NCBI GenBank assembly: GCA_011052015.1
Contig: DRJZ01000053.1
Location: 1 to 34,614 of the forward strand
Length of the DNA stretch: 34,614 nt
Reading direction: 5' to 3'
Source of the DNA: Acidiferrobacteraceae bacterium
GTDB lineage: Bacteria; Pseudomonadota; Gammaproteobacteria; HyVt-429
Below, piece by piece: positions 7,970 through 15,052 of the stretch (the stretch's first letter is position 1; each line of letters opens with the position of its first letter). Position numbers and translations under genes: made by a program. The notes beneath the pieces are model-generated. The model was not told the DNA's origin and did no database searches. It saw only the letters and a list, made by a program, of their open reading frames with translations.

Positions 7970-8910
7970 GCTGGGCACTCATTCCAAGTGCGGCCGTCGA
8001 GTTCACGGCCTGATTTTTTCTTGCCAACCCTCGCCATCTCTACATCGTTGTTGGGATCATAATCTTTGCCATATATTTGCATGGCAACATCACGGGGAGC
8101 CCATTCACCCCACTGCTTAAAGTGGAAAGGCACCTCAACGCTCACACATTGGTCCCGCACCGACCGCGCCCAATCCGGATGCATCGGGCGGGCCTTGGGG
8201 CCAGATTCCCCACCGACAACGACCCAGTCGATCATCGGCTTATCAAGGCAATGGCCATGATGACGACGACGCCACAGCACATCATCAAGGAAAAAACCAA
8301 AGTGTAAGTCGATAAGACCGAGCATGGGCTCAATGGATATCCACCGAATCGCGGCGGGTGTTTCCATGAGCGGTAAAATCCGACGATTGAATGTGGGTTG
8401 ATCCTCGGCAGAGATACCCAGCGCCACATTCTTCAGTGGCCACTGGCCGATAAACCGGTCCATGCCTTCCACCCAACCATCGCGCCGACAGTACTTGTCA
8501 AACCGGTTCTCATTTATAACTGCATCAATACGAGCCTTAGGATCGGTATAAGCCAAGTAGCGCAGCATCCGCTCCGGTCGCTTGGTCAAAATCTGAAACG
8601 TATGCTGTGTGCACAAGGCCATCACCGCGAACACTTCATCAATGAACTGGGTCGGCACGTCTACATGAAAAAGATCAGACATGGAGTTCACAAATACCCG
8701 TCGAGGTTTTCTCCAGTGCAAGGGTTTATCCAGACGAGATGGGTGACACTGCACATCCGTAAAACACCGGCCAAACTGCACAGTCTTGGGGTTGGCTGAC
8801 AACCTGATCCACTCGCGTTCGGCGTAGCAATGCTTACACCCTTGGCTGACCTTGGTACAGCCCGTGACCGGGTTCCAGGTGTTGTCCGTCCATTCAATCT
8901 TGCTCGGCAT
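7966..8910 (-). CDS. Gp37/Gp68-type protein, DUF5131 (radical SAM-like, function unknown)
   Basis: The 314-residue protein begins SKIEWTDNTWNPVTGCTKVS with a conserved three-cysteine cluster C18-x6-C25-x2-C28 in CTKVSQGCKHCYAE. It contains further family motifs: PRRVFVNSMSDLFH, FQILTKRPERM, ISAEDQPTFNRRI, ISIEPMLG, and WVVVGGESGPKARPMHPDW. This is the DUF5131 family, found in phages and mobile elements and related to radical SAM folds; its substrate is unknown. The cluster suggests an iron-sulfur centre, but its spacing is not the classic C-x3-C-x2-C. It lies in the early operon, linked to gemA by an ATGA overlap, so DNA or tRNA modification or counter-defence are guesses only. Confidence 0.9.
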   Translation of the reverse strand: MPSKIEWTDNTWNPVTGCTKVSQGCKHCYAEREWIRLSANPKTVQFGRCFTDVQCHPSRLDKPLHWRKPRRVFVNSMSDLFHVDVPTQFIDEVFAVMALCTQHTFQILTKRPERMLRYLAYTDPKARIDAVINENRFDKYCRRDGWVEGMDRFIGQWPLKNVALGISAEDQPTFNRRILPLMETPAAIRWISIEPMLGLIDLHFGFFLDDVLWRRRHHGHCLDKPMIDWVVVGGESGPKARPMHPDWARSVRDQCVSVEVPFHFKQWGEWAPRDVAMQIYGKDYDPNNDVEMARVGKKKSGRELDGRTWNECPA

Positions 8911-8923
8911 CGTTTAATCTCTG

Positions 8924-9178
8924 TTAGGAAACAAATTTGTGTGCCTCGATGTCAGGCATCCCTTGTTCCCAGCTATGCAGTAAAGACTTCAAAACCTTTA
9001 CAATGTCTGCCCTGTCGCAATTACTTACGTAATTCATTCTTGCCCCCGGTTCAGCGGTAAAAACCATTAAGCTAAAGCCTATTCTTTGTCCGGCCACGTC
9101 TTCCAACTGCTTTTCGAGTTGATCGGCAATGGACCGTAGCTGCTCCGATACCTGTCTATCTGGCGAACTCGTTTTCAT
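8924..9178 (-). CDS. Hypothetical early protein (84 aa)
   Basis: ATG 9178 is chosen because it overlaps the SEC-C gene stop as ATGA (9178-9175) and has TGGAGC upstream; a slightly longer frame from 9199 lacks this. The product has an N-terminal helix (VSEQLRSIADQLEKQLEDVA), then a strand-rich centre, GFSLMVFTAEPGARMNYVSN, and a helical end, DIVKVLKSLLHSWEQGMPD. The motif MVFTAEPGARMNYVSNCDR is shared with small phage and plasmid proteins I have seen annotated only as hypothetical. No membrane or metal motif is visible. Confidence 0.7.
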   Translation of the reverse strand: MKTSSPDRQVSEQLRSIADQLEKQLEDVAGQRIGFSLMVFTAEPGARMNYVSNCDRADIVKVLKSLLHSWEQGMPDIEAHKFVS

Positions 9179-9405
9179 GTGTACTTGCTCCAGCAACAAC
9201 GCTTGAATTTCTTACCGCTTCCACACACGCACGGTTGATTCCGCATGTAGCCCTTTCGCTTGGTGTTGCCCATTGGCTTCAAGTCTTCGTACTGCCTTGG
9301 TGTCAGTGGTGCCAATAGTTCTCCTGCTTCATCATAAAACAGCCCAGACACCTCCTCTATTTCGATGATTTCTCGGTTAAAAATATCTCCTGTAGGGCAA
9401 TGCAT
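9175..9405 (-). CDS. SEC-C motif zinc-binding protein (76 aa)
   Basis: The C-terminus is a clear SEC-C motif: C59-x-C61-x8-C70-C71 in PCVCGSGKKFKRCC, as at the end of SecA, where it binds zinc. The start at 9405 (MHCPTGDIFN) leaves the N-terminal 50 residues as a strand-rich region with FNREIIEIEEVSGLFYDEAG. Upstream codons to 9501 remain open but overlap the MazG-like gene and look out of phase with a protein. Free-standing SEC-C proteins occur in many phages and defence islands with unknown roles. It is coupled to the downstream gene by ATGA. Confidence 0.8.
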   Translation of the reverse strand: MHCPTGDIFNREIIEIEEVSGLFYDEAGELLAPLTPRQYEDLKPMGNTKRKGYMRNQPCVCGSGKKFKRCCWSKYT

Positions 9406-9427
9406 AATTTTCTCCGTTTGGTTAGTA

Positions 9428-9838
9428 TTAGAACTTCTTCCCGCCGTGCATGTGAGATCGCGTTTTGTTGTACTCAATTTTCGCGAGCAATGCCTCCGCA
9501 ATTCGATACCCTTTAGCTGACGCCATGTGCATGATTCTAATAATCACATCTGCGTATTCAGCCTCAACATTTGTAAATTCTGGTATGTGGTTGTCGGGCG
9601 GGTTTCCGTTACGGAGCGCCTCAAGAGCTTCAGAAAGTTCAGAGTGCATTAATGCAATGCTTTCGCCCTCATTTCTATCTCCCTTACACCAACCTTTTTC
9701 AGTAGCTGTCTGGTTTATTGCAATTGCGAGATAGTTGAATGCACTGATGAAGTCAGTTTTCAGTCTAGTGCGATTATGTTCCCGAGCAGCTTCACATTTT
9801 TGGCATTTATCTTCGGGATTACCATGAATGCAATTCAT
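9428..9838 (-). CDS. MazG-like nucleotide pyrophosphohydrolase (all-alpha NTP-PPase fold)
   Basis: The 136-residue protein has the helical metal-binding pattern of this superfamily: HSELSEALEALRNG in the middle and EAEYADVIIRIMHMASAKGY later, giving the ExxE...ExxD arrangement. It ends KIEYNKTRSHMHGGKKF, a tail common to phage members. The N-terminus CIHGNPEDKCQKCE is an added small Cys/His cluster that may bind zinc. The likely reaction is hydrolysis of a nucleoside triphosphate to the monophosphate and pyrophosphate; phage members may lower non-canonical nucleotides or alarmones. It begins in an ATGA overlap with the upstream 29-codon ORF. Confidence 0.85.
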   Translation of the reverse strand: MNCIHGNPEDKCQKCEAAREHNRTRLKTDFISAFNYLAIAINQTATEKGWCKGDRNEGESIALMHSELSEALEALRNGNPPDNHIPEFTNVEAEYADVIIRIMHMASAKGYRIAEALLAKIEYNKTRSHMHGGKKF

Positions 9839-9924
9839 TTTGGTGTCCGCCGCCGACGCCCCTTTTTCTTTTTCTTCTTAGGGCCGATCTTTTTCTTGCG
9901 CACGACTTTTTTAATGGCGCTCAT
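9835..9924 (-). CDS. 29-residue, extremely basic small protein
   Basis: A 30-codon frame runs from ATG 9924 to TGA at 9835. It overlaps the gam stop codon by ATGA at its start and the MazG-like ATG by ATGA at its end, and is preceded by the strongest ribosome site in the region, GGAGGTGG. The product opens MSAIKKVVRKKKIGPKKKKK and ends GRRRRTPK, so more than half the residues are Lys or Arg. Such a peptide would bind nucleic acid or act as a translation linker between gam and the next gene. Two-sided coupling and the Shine-Dalgarno make translation likely. Confidence 0.75.
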   Translation of the reverse strand: MSAIKKVVRKKKIGPKKKKKKGRRRRTPK

Positions 9925-10451
9925 TTCACCACCTCCACACGCTCCAGCGCGGTCTCGTAGGGCTTGACAACAAACTCTTCGGTCTGCGTGATGTTGATGC
10001 CCTTGATATCTTTCACGCGGTCTGGATCGTTGAGTATGGCTTCCTTGTTGGGCTCCTTTTTGGTGCGGATAAACTCCGTCAACTTGTAGCGCTCCAGGGC
10101 TTCAACCACGGCGTCTGCGCCACGGATAGACACCTTGGATGGATTGATGCGCCATGAGATTTCACCGGCCCCCATCTTCACGGTCTTGGTTCGTCCCGTG
10201 AGCAGATCGGCCTTGTTTGCCTCGGCATAGGCATGCAGCCCGCTGAACTGGGATTTGATTTCTTCGTTAAGCGGTGAAATTTCCTCCTGGTATCGGGCCT
10301 TGATGGTATTGATCTCATCGTTCATATTAGTTTCGCGACGAGTGATATCGCGCTGTAACTCACCGATGCTTTTCATTGCGGCCTCTGCGCCCTCACGAGT
10401 GGTGGGCGCATTGACGGCTACTGTTTTCATGCTATTGGCTGACTTTGCCAT
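9921..10451 (-). CDS. gam: Gam: host nuclease inhibitor / DNA-end-binding protein
   Basis: ATG 10451 (MAKSANSMKTVAV) has AGGAG 10 nt upstream, so 176 residues. The sequence matches Mu Gam: a long N-terminal helix with IGELQRDITRRETNMNDEIN, then YQEEISPLNEEIKSQFSGLH, and a strand region with GEISWRINPSKVSIRGADAV and IRTKKEPNKEAI. Mu Gam is a Ku-like protein that binds double-strand DNA ends and protects them from host exonucleases such as RecBCD. Its position in the early operon downstream of A and B is typical. A further in-frame opening to 10502 overlaps the upstream gene and lacks a ribosome site. Confidence 0.93.
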   Translation of the reverse strand: MAKSANSMKTVAVNAPTTREGAEAAMKSIGELQRDITRRETNMNDEINTIKARYQEEISPLNEEIKSQFSGLHAYAEANKADLLTGRTKTVKMGAGEISWRINPSKVSIRGADAVVEALERYKLTEFIRTKKEPNKEAILNDPDRVKDIKGINITQTEEFVVKPYETALERVEVVK

Positions 10452-10851
10452 TGTCTTGGTTCTCCTGTGTTTCAAATTCAAGTTGATGTTGAGCAAGCAC
10501 ATCTTTGAAGGGGGCGCGTTTTAAATAGGCCTCCTGTTGTAGAGATGACATCGCCCGTTTGTGAAATACTCTTTCGGTCGGTTTCAATTCCTTTGGGTTT
10601 CGCGCCAGAAAGTATCCTCCGTATTTTCCGCCTCTATTACCGATTGGCATGCCTTCTCTACGTAATTCCGTAATGATGGCCCGTATGATTCGTGATTGAT
10701 CAGTTTTTTTACTGGGAATAATATTCTCGCCAGTGGCGAAGTGATGCAGGTCCGCCATCTTGATGCAGTTATCCGGCCCCTGATGGTCCTCCAGTAATTT
10801 AATGATGTTTCTTTTTATAATCTTACGGTCGTAGTCCGATGGCACAGGCAT
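10432..10851 (-). CDS. Putative winged-helix DNA-binding early protein (139 aa)
   Basis: Residues 5-80 alternate helices and a wing: DYDRKIIKRNIIKLLEDHQG, MADLHHFATGENIIPSKKTD, then SRIIRAIITELRREGMPIGN followed by RGGKYGGYFLARNPKEL. This resembles the small winged-helix regulators common in Mu-like early operons. The C-terminal 50 residues are basic and helical. It overlaps the start of gam by 20 nt and is itself overlapped by the upstream small gene. Function in transcription or replication control is inferred from fold-like features only. Confidence 0.7.
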   Translation of the reverse strand: MPVPSDYDRKIIKRNIIKLLEDHQGPDNCIKMADLHHFATGENIIPSKKTDQSRIIRAIITELRREGMPIGNRGGKYGGYFLARNPKELKPTERVFHKRAMSSLQQEAYLKRAPFKDVLAQHQLEFETQENQDNGKVSQ

Positions 10852-11071
10852 CCTCCTTATCTAGCCAATGGGTCATTCTTTTTGCCACATCCGCATGCAC
10901 TTCATGCGTCATACAGTTACCCAAGAACATCAACACCGTCGCAGTGGCGCGTAGACGATTATCAAAGCCATCACAATACGACAGCATCAATATGCGATTG
11001 AGCGCCCCCATTGCTCTCATGTCCTCATCCGAAGGCAAGTAATTAGAATTATTCTCTGTGGGTGCGTTCAT
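10823..11071 (-). CDS. Hypothetical early protein (82 aa)
   Basis: Start 11071 (MNAPTENNSNYLP) is preferred because it overlaps the end of the upstream gene by 23 nt, in line with the dense operon; the frame extends further upstream to 11212 but would lie entirely inside that gene. The protein is helical, with MRAMGALNRILMLSYCDGFD and TATVLMFLGNCMTHEVHADV, and no recognisable motif. A small early regulator or host-interaction protein are options. Confidence 0.55.
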   Translation of the reverse strand: MNAPTENNSNYLPSDEDMRAMGALNRILMLSYCDGFDNRLRATATVLMFLGNCMTHEVHADVAKRMTHWLDKEDACAIGLRP

Positions 11072-11585
11072 GGAGTTTCCGATCGCCTTCTTGACGGCTA
11101 CGTTCGAGAAGGTCTTCATAATTTGACCCAATGGGTTCGAGGTCGCCGCTATCATCAGCGTCTGACCTGGCCTGTCGGTCCTCTTCTTTTTTTCGTTCCC
11201 CAGTCGCGGCAATCTTTTCTGCCTTGTTAGCGATCACGCCGAGAAGATAGCCGTGGGATTTCAACGGCAACCGCAAACCCTCCGGCCGATCTGCCAGATA
11301 CTCCATGCCTTCAATCCAGGCTTCGCGTGGAACGACATAGGTCAGGCCGTTACGGGTAATACGTCCAGCCTTAACCATGAGGATCAAATCTTCGGCCAGG
11401 GTATAGGCGCGTGACCATCGCAACACGGTCTTGCCTGGACGGAACAGCGCCAGGTACTGAATAAATGCAGCGCCTATGGATTTATCCACACCAGCCAACA
11501 GCGCCACCAATCGTCGAGCGGCCGCATCATTCACGGCCGCGCCGAGTGAGTGGGTGGCACCGCATGCCGGGCAGATTAACTTCAC
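11049..11585 (-). CDS. Conserved phage protein with N-terminal zinc-finger-like motif (178 aa)
   Basis: It starts with GTG at 11585 (MKLICPACGATHSLGA). The opening CPAC resembles half a zinc ribbon, but no second CxxC pair is present in the protein. The next 100 residues are helical with AAARRLVALLAGVDKSIGAA and YLALFRPGKTVLRWSRAYTL, followed by a charged disordered tail rich in Glu, Arg and Asp. I recall similar proteins in B3/D3112-like phages between B and Gam, all without known function. The RPGKTVLRW stretch resembles elements in phage replication proteins, but that is weak. Confidence 0.75.
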   Translation of the reverse strand: MKLICPACGATHSLGAAVNDAAARRLVALLAGVDKSIGAAFIQYLALFRPGKTVLRWSRAYTLAEDLILMVKAGRITRNGLTYVVPREAWIEGMEYLADRPEGLRLPLKSHGYLLGVIANKAEKIAATGERKKEEDRQARSDADDSGDLEPIGSNYEDLLERSRQEGDRKLHERTHRE

Positions 11586-11586
11586 G

Positions 11587-11880
11587 CTACATAGACCCCG
11601 GCGCGATACCCGTTAAGCCCCGCGCACAAAGCACTTTCGAGCCATCATTAAACGTGATCTCAATGACAGCGCTCGAAAGGTTTTTGCATGACGCCTGGAC
11701 GAGAAGATGTTTGGCGATCATCGCCGACTGCCGCGCATCTTCACTTTGCCGGGTGGTCAACAGCGCCAACTTTGCTTGATCAAACTCATGCCTATGATGT
11801 ACGTCGATGGCATAGAGTATGGCCAGAGCAAACACACCCCAGCCCAACCAATTAGTATATTGTTTGGGCACGTCAGGCAT
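11587..11880 (-). CDS. Small membrane-anchored early protein (97 aa)
   Basis: ATG 11880 (MPDVPKQYTNWLGW) overlaps the upstream stop by 8 nt and gives an N-terminal membrane anchor (about residues 11-27, WLGWGVFALAILYAIDV). A helical segment with Gln, Asp and Lys and a C-terminal strand pair (AVIEITFNDGSKVLCARG) follow. The longer frame to 12003 has shadow-like composition (Cys, His and Arg rich). A single-pass protein with a cytoplasmic or periplasmic domain is predicted. Early expression would fit interaction with the cell envelope, for example exclusion, but nothing in the sequence shows it. Confidence 0.65.
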   Translation of the reverse strand: MPDVPKQYTNWLGWGVFALAILYAIDVHHRHEFDQAKLALLTTRQSEDARQSAMIAKHLLVQASCKNLSSAVIEITFNDGSKVLCARGLTGIAPGSM

Positions 11881-12313
11881 CGTGTCCCCCCCGTGTCTTG
11901 TACATGGCGGGGCACTCCCTCGGACGCATGGACTGAATGATGCGATCGCCGTGTAATGCGGGCACCTGCGCGATGTTCCGCCCAGGCCGGTGTGCATCCA
12001 CATCCAGTTGATGGTCCATCACTTCCTGGGCAGTGCTCACGCAATCCAGGCACCGTTGCACCTCACGTTGCTTGGGCAGTAGCGGATAGTGGTCCACATC
12101 ACCCAAGGGCATGGGGCGTTTAAATACCACGGCATCCATGATGGCTTGAGGGAACGCCAGGAAGGTGTCGAATAAAATGCCTCTGGCACGAAGGTTATTG
12201 GCCAAATAAATCTCGGCCCATTCATCGATATATTCACCCGAGTATTGCGGTTCGCTATCAATGGCCAGGAATCTAAGGTTGTCTAGAATCGTGAGTGCTG
12301 TTTGCTCTTTCAT
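11873..12313 (-). CDS. Hypothetical early protein (146 aa)
   Basis: ATG 12313 overlaps the stop of the ATPase gene (ATGA, 12313-12310) and has GGGGGTG upstream. The N-terminal half is helical (ILDNLRFLAIDSEPQYSGEY, YIDEWAEIYLANNLRARGIL). The C-terminal half is richer in Cys, His and Arg (RCLDCVSTAQEV, HRPGRNIAQVPALHGDRIIQ). No family is recognised. Coupling to transposition gene B suggests a role early in replication or control. Confidence 0.65.
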   Translation of the reverse strand: MKEQTALTILDNLRFLAIDSEPQYSGEYIDEWAEIYLANNLRARGILFDTFLAFPQAIMDAVVFKRPMPLGDVDHYPLLPKQREVQRCLDCVSTAQEVMDHQLDVDAHRPGRNIAQVPALHGDRIIQSMRPRECPAMYKTRGGHDA

Positions 12314-13347
12314 TTCACACCCCCTAACGCCCGGACCCGGCTGGGCCGCATCGTCTTCTGATAGCAATCAGAAATAATCTTCGCGCTCGGCTCACATTTT
12401 TTGCGCTTGCAGTACTTCATCACCGAAGCGATCAACTTACTCAACGTCCGAGCCGAGCCCCCGCATTGCTGCCAGTACATATCCAATACTTCAGGATCAA
12501 GCGTGTCGCTGTCATAGGCCGCCTGGGTGATGAGGTAGGCATCGTTTTCGGTGATGCCCCGGATGACCGGTGGCCAAAAACCAATGCGTGAACTGATCTG
12601 ACCGAAGCGGCCATGTGAGTCCTGCACCATTGGCTCCAGGTGCTCGGTCCCCGCCATCACGATGCCGATCTGCGCGTCATCACTGATGTCTCGCAGATCC
12701 TCGAAACACGCATCGACCATTCGATTGGCCTCATCGACAATCAGTAGTCGCTCCGTCCCCGACAGGGCGGTGATAATGGCCTCCTTTTTATCGGCCACGG
12801 TGCCACTTGAATAGCGCGACTGGGTGCGCACGTTGGCGCCCGTCAGCTCGGTCAGCTTTTTCATCAACACCGACCGGGTCAGCCCGCCGAAGGCCCGCAT
12901 ATACAGGGCTCCCGGATGTCGAGAGCAGTACTCATTCAGTGCCCGCGTCTTCCCCGTACCGACGTAACCGAACAACACCCCGAAGTCGCGAAACTCCCTG
13001 GCCCGATCACAAATCTTCTCGGCCAGCTTGTAGGTCGATGTGGCCACGAATGCGATCGCGTGGGCGTGGCCTTGTTCACGCGCATCTATCATGGCCATCG
13101 CGTCGATGAGTTTCCGCAAGTGGTTAACCGGATGGGACGGGTACGTGCCGCCCAACACCTGGCTCAAGGTTGAGGTGTTGACATCCGCCGCCCGTGCCAG
13201 ATGGGCGCGGCTATGGTCATTGGCCTCATCGTCAAACCAGCGCAAGACACGCCGCACCTTGGCCTTGTCGGCGTCGGCGTAGCGCTCATGCCAGGCCTTG
13301 GGTGCAATATTTTGCTTAGATTTCTTTAACGCAGTGACAGTAGACAT
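12310..13347 (-). CDS. B: Transposition protein B: AAA+ ATPase (MuB/TniB-like)
   Basis: The 345-residue protein has an N-terminal HTH (about residues 47-72, AHLARAADVNTSTLSQVLGG), a Walker A GYVGTGKT at 127-134, Walker B LLIVDEAN at 201-208, and a sensor-like GIVMAGTEHL near 228-237. The C-terminal region, with GGSARTLSKLIASVMKYC, fits the MuB helical domain. It would bind target DNA as an ATP-dependent filament and stimulate and direct the transposase. AAGGAG precedes ATG 13347, and the gene follows A after a 19-nt gap. Length matches MuB (about 312) with a slightly longer N-terminus. Confidence 0.95.
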   Translation of the reverse strand: MSTVTALKKSKQNIAPKAWHERYADADKAKVRRVLRWFDDEANDHSRAHLARAADVNTSTLSQVLGGTYPSHPVNHLRKLIDAMAMIDAREQGHAHAIAFVATSTYKLAEKICDRAREFRDFGVLFGYVGTGKTRALNEYCSRHPGALYMRAFGGLTRSVLMKKLTELTGANVRTQSRYSSGTVADKKEAIITALSGTERLLIVDEANRMVDACFEDLRDISDDAQIGIVMAGTEHLEPMVQDSHGRFGQISSRIGFWPPVIRGITENDAYLITQAAYDSDTLDPEVLDMYWQQCGGSARTLSKLIASVMKYCKRKKCEPSAKIISDCYQKTMRPSRVRALGGVK

Positions 13348-13366
13348 TTGCTATACTCCTTATCTG

Positions 13367-15052
13367 TTAGAAGTAATCGAACGTATCCGAGTCCAGATGC
13401 TCATCTTTATCGGTACGTTCGGGTTGACAGGCAGGGGCGGGCCCGAAAGGGTTGGCCCCTGTTTCATTAAGAGCCTCAAGCGCCGGTGTCTCGGCATCAT
13501 CAAGGTCTCGCAGAACTTGGTCGTGGGTGATGGCCAGGCCAGCGCGTTGGCGTTTTTCATCAGCATGGCTTTCCAGTCGTTTGATTTGTGCCTTAAGCCG
13601 TTTGTCTTTTGCTTCTTCAATACGTGAAGTGGGTAGGTAGTCCACTTTCTGGATCAGTTTGGCATCACATATCCAGCGGCATTTTTCATCCATCACGCGG
13701 ATAAATGAATCGTCGTGTATGGAGTACTCCGCAATCACCTTGTCGCCGTTGTATTGCAAAAGTTCAGGTGCAAAATACTCTCGGTTGTCCAAACGAATTG
13801 CCTGGCGTTGAACCGTTCGTGTGGTACGGGGCCAGAAAATAGCGGCGGTACGAGGTTGGACAGTATGCTGTTCTAAGGTGGCCCACATCTCAGCAGGCGT
13901 TTTACCTGCTAGGCCACGGTGAGGTGTGTTGTGATACGACTCAATCCAATCATTCAATAAACCGACATACTGGGCGAGCGTGGGCAACTGTACTTCTCCC
14001 TGCTTAACTTTCTTCAGCAGTGCATCAATCGCCTCTGGGTCCATGTCCGCACCACAATAACTGGGGAAACGTTTTCCAAAATCACGCTCCATCGTTCCGA
14101 ACCACCGCTCAATGATGCCTTTACCTTTGGCGTTGTAAGGCCGGGAATGCATGATGTCCATGCCCAGTCGGGCATAGAATCCTATCGATTTGGTGGACAT
14201 CATTTTGTTCTTATAGCCGGAGCCATTATCAATGTGCAGTACCGCCGGAATATGATCTTGGCTGGTCAGTGCATGGCTTAATGCAAACAATGTCGAGTGT
14301 GCCGATTCCGCTTCACTGATAAACCAACCGGGGATATAACGCGCCGCGACATCGATCCATACTGTGATCTCAGCGCGCCACGGACGATTGCCACCGTTCG
14401 GATGTTGCAAGTACACGTCGATGGTATGACCATCGCCTTCGTAACAGGCCCCTACCGCGAGGCTTGTAGTGGTGCGGCGGATAAAACTCTTTTGTGTGTT
14501 GGTAAACAACCGCGCACCAATGCGTCCACGTACTCGCGCATCGGCCGGTAACGATTTAAGATAACGATACACCCGGTCATCTTTTGCAGACTCATGACCC
14601 TCTTCGCGTATCCAACGTGCAACGGCGGCAGCGGCAGGCTTGCTGGGCAACTGCCAGTAGTGAAGTGCCCGTGCCTCCCAACCGTAATCCTTACGCCCCG
14701 AACCTTTATGACCGGGGACCAGTCCCATCACACCATGCTTTTTGAAATCCTGACACCAACGATACAACGTGGCGCGGGCAACGGGCTTACCTTTCCGGCC
14801 CAATTGATACGCAAGTTCAATTAGGTCGTTTGAGATGCGCTCTGTGCTAATCGATAACAATAAATTATCAATAGCACCGTTGAGGGTGATGCCAGCACAA
14901 TCTGTTTGTTCAACACAGCGTCGCACCAATGGGAGTCGATTGATGGCGCGTTGTTGTTTATCTTCAGGAACGTCGTCCCAGCCCGACTCAATCGGAATGT
15001 CCAGGGCCTGTGAAGTCTCCCGGATCAGCGAATTTTCAGAAGCGGCGCTCAT
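13367..15052 (-). CDS. A: Transposase A: DDE/rve-fold Mu-type transposase
   Basis: This 561-residue protein has two N-terminal HTH-like regions (including GKPVARATLYRWCQDFKKHG near 88-107) and a catalytic core with D207 (GDGHTIDVYL), D274 (LHIDNGSGYKN) and E314 (GIIERWFG), matching MuA D269, D336 and E392. NTPHRGLAGKTPAEMW near 393-408 and a strand-rich region (VIAEYSIHDDSFIRVMD) form the Mu-transpos_C barrel. It would recognise the phage ends, nick them and join them to target DNA for integration and replicative transposition. Its ATG overlaps the upstream stop as ATGA. It is about 100 residues shorter than MuA, mainly at the N-terminus, where MuA carries its enhancer-binding domain. Confidence 0.97.
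   Translation of the reverse strand: MSAASENSLIRETSQALDIPIESGWDDVPEDKQQRAINRLPLVRRCVEQTDCAGITLNGAIDNLLLSISTERISNDLIELAYQLGRKGKPVARATLYRWCQDFKKHGVMGLVPGHKGSGRKDYGWEARALHYWQLPSKPAAAAVARWIREEGHESAKDDRVYRYLKSLPADARVRGRIGARLFTNTQKSFIRRTTTSLAVGACYEGDGHTIDVYLQHPNGGNRPWRAEITVWIDVAARYIPGWFISEAESAHSTLFALSHALTSQDHIPAVLHIDNGSGYKNKMMSTKSIGFYARLGMDIMHSRPYNAKGKGIIERWFGTMERDFGKRFPSYCGADMDPEAIDALLKKVKQGEVQLPTLAQYVGLLNDWIESYHNTPHRGLAGKTPAEMWATLEQHTVQPRTAAIFWPRTTRTVQRQAIRLDNREYFAPELLQYNGDKVIAEYSIHDDSFIRVMDEKCRWICDAKLIQKVDYLPTSRIEEAKDKRLKAQIKRLESHADEKRQRAGLAITHDQVLRDLDDAETPALEALNETGANPFGPAPACQPERTDKDEHLDSDTFDYF

Noticed and set aside
11587-12003. Longer upstream starts for several early genes (11880, 12313, 11071, 9405, 10451)
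   Set aside because: The extra N-termini read as Cys/Arg/His-rich shadow sequence, lie inside upstream genes and lack ribosome sites, while the chosen starts use ATGA overlaps or good Shine-Dalgarno sequences.
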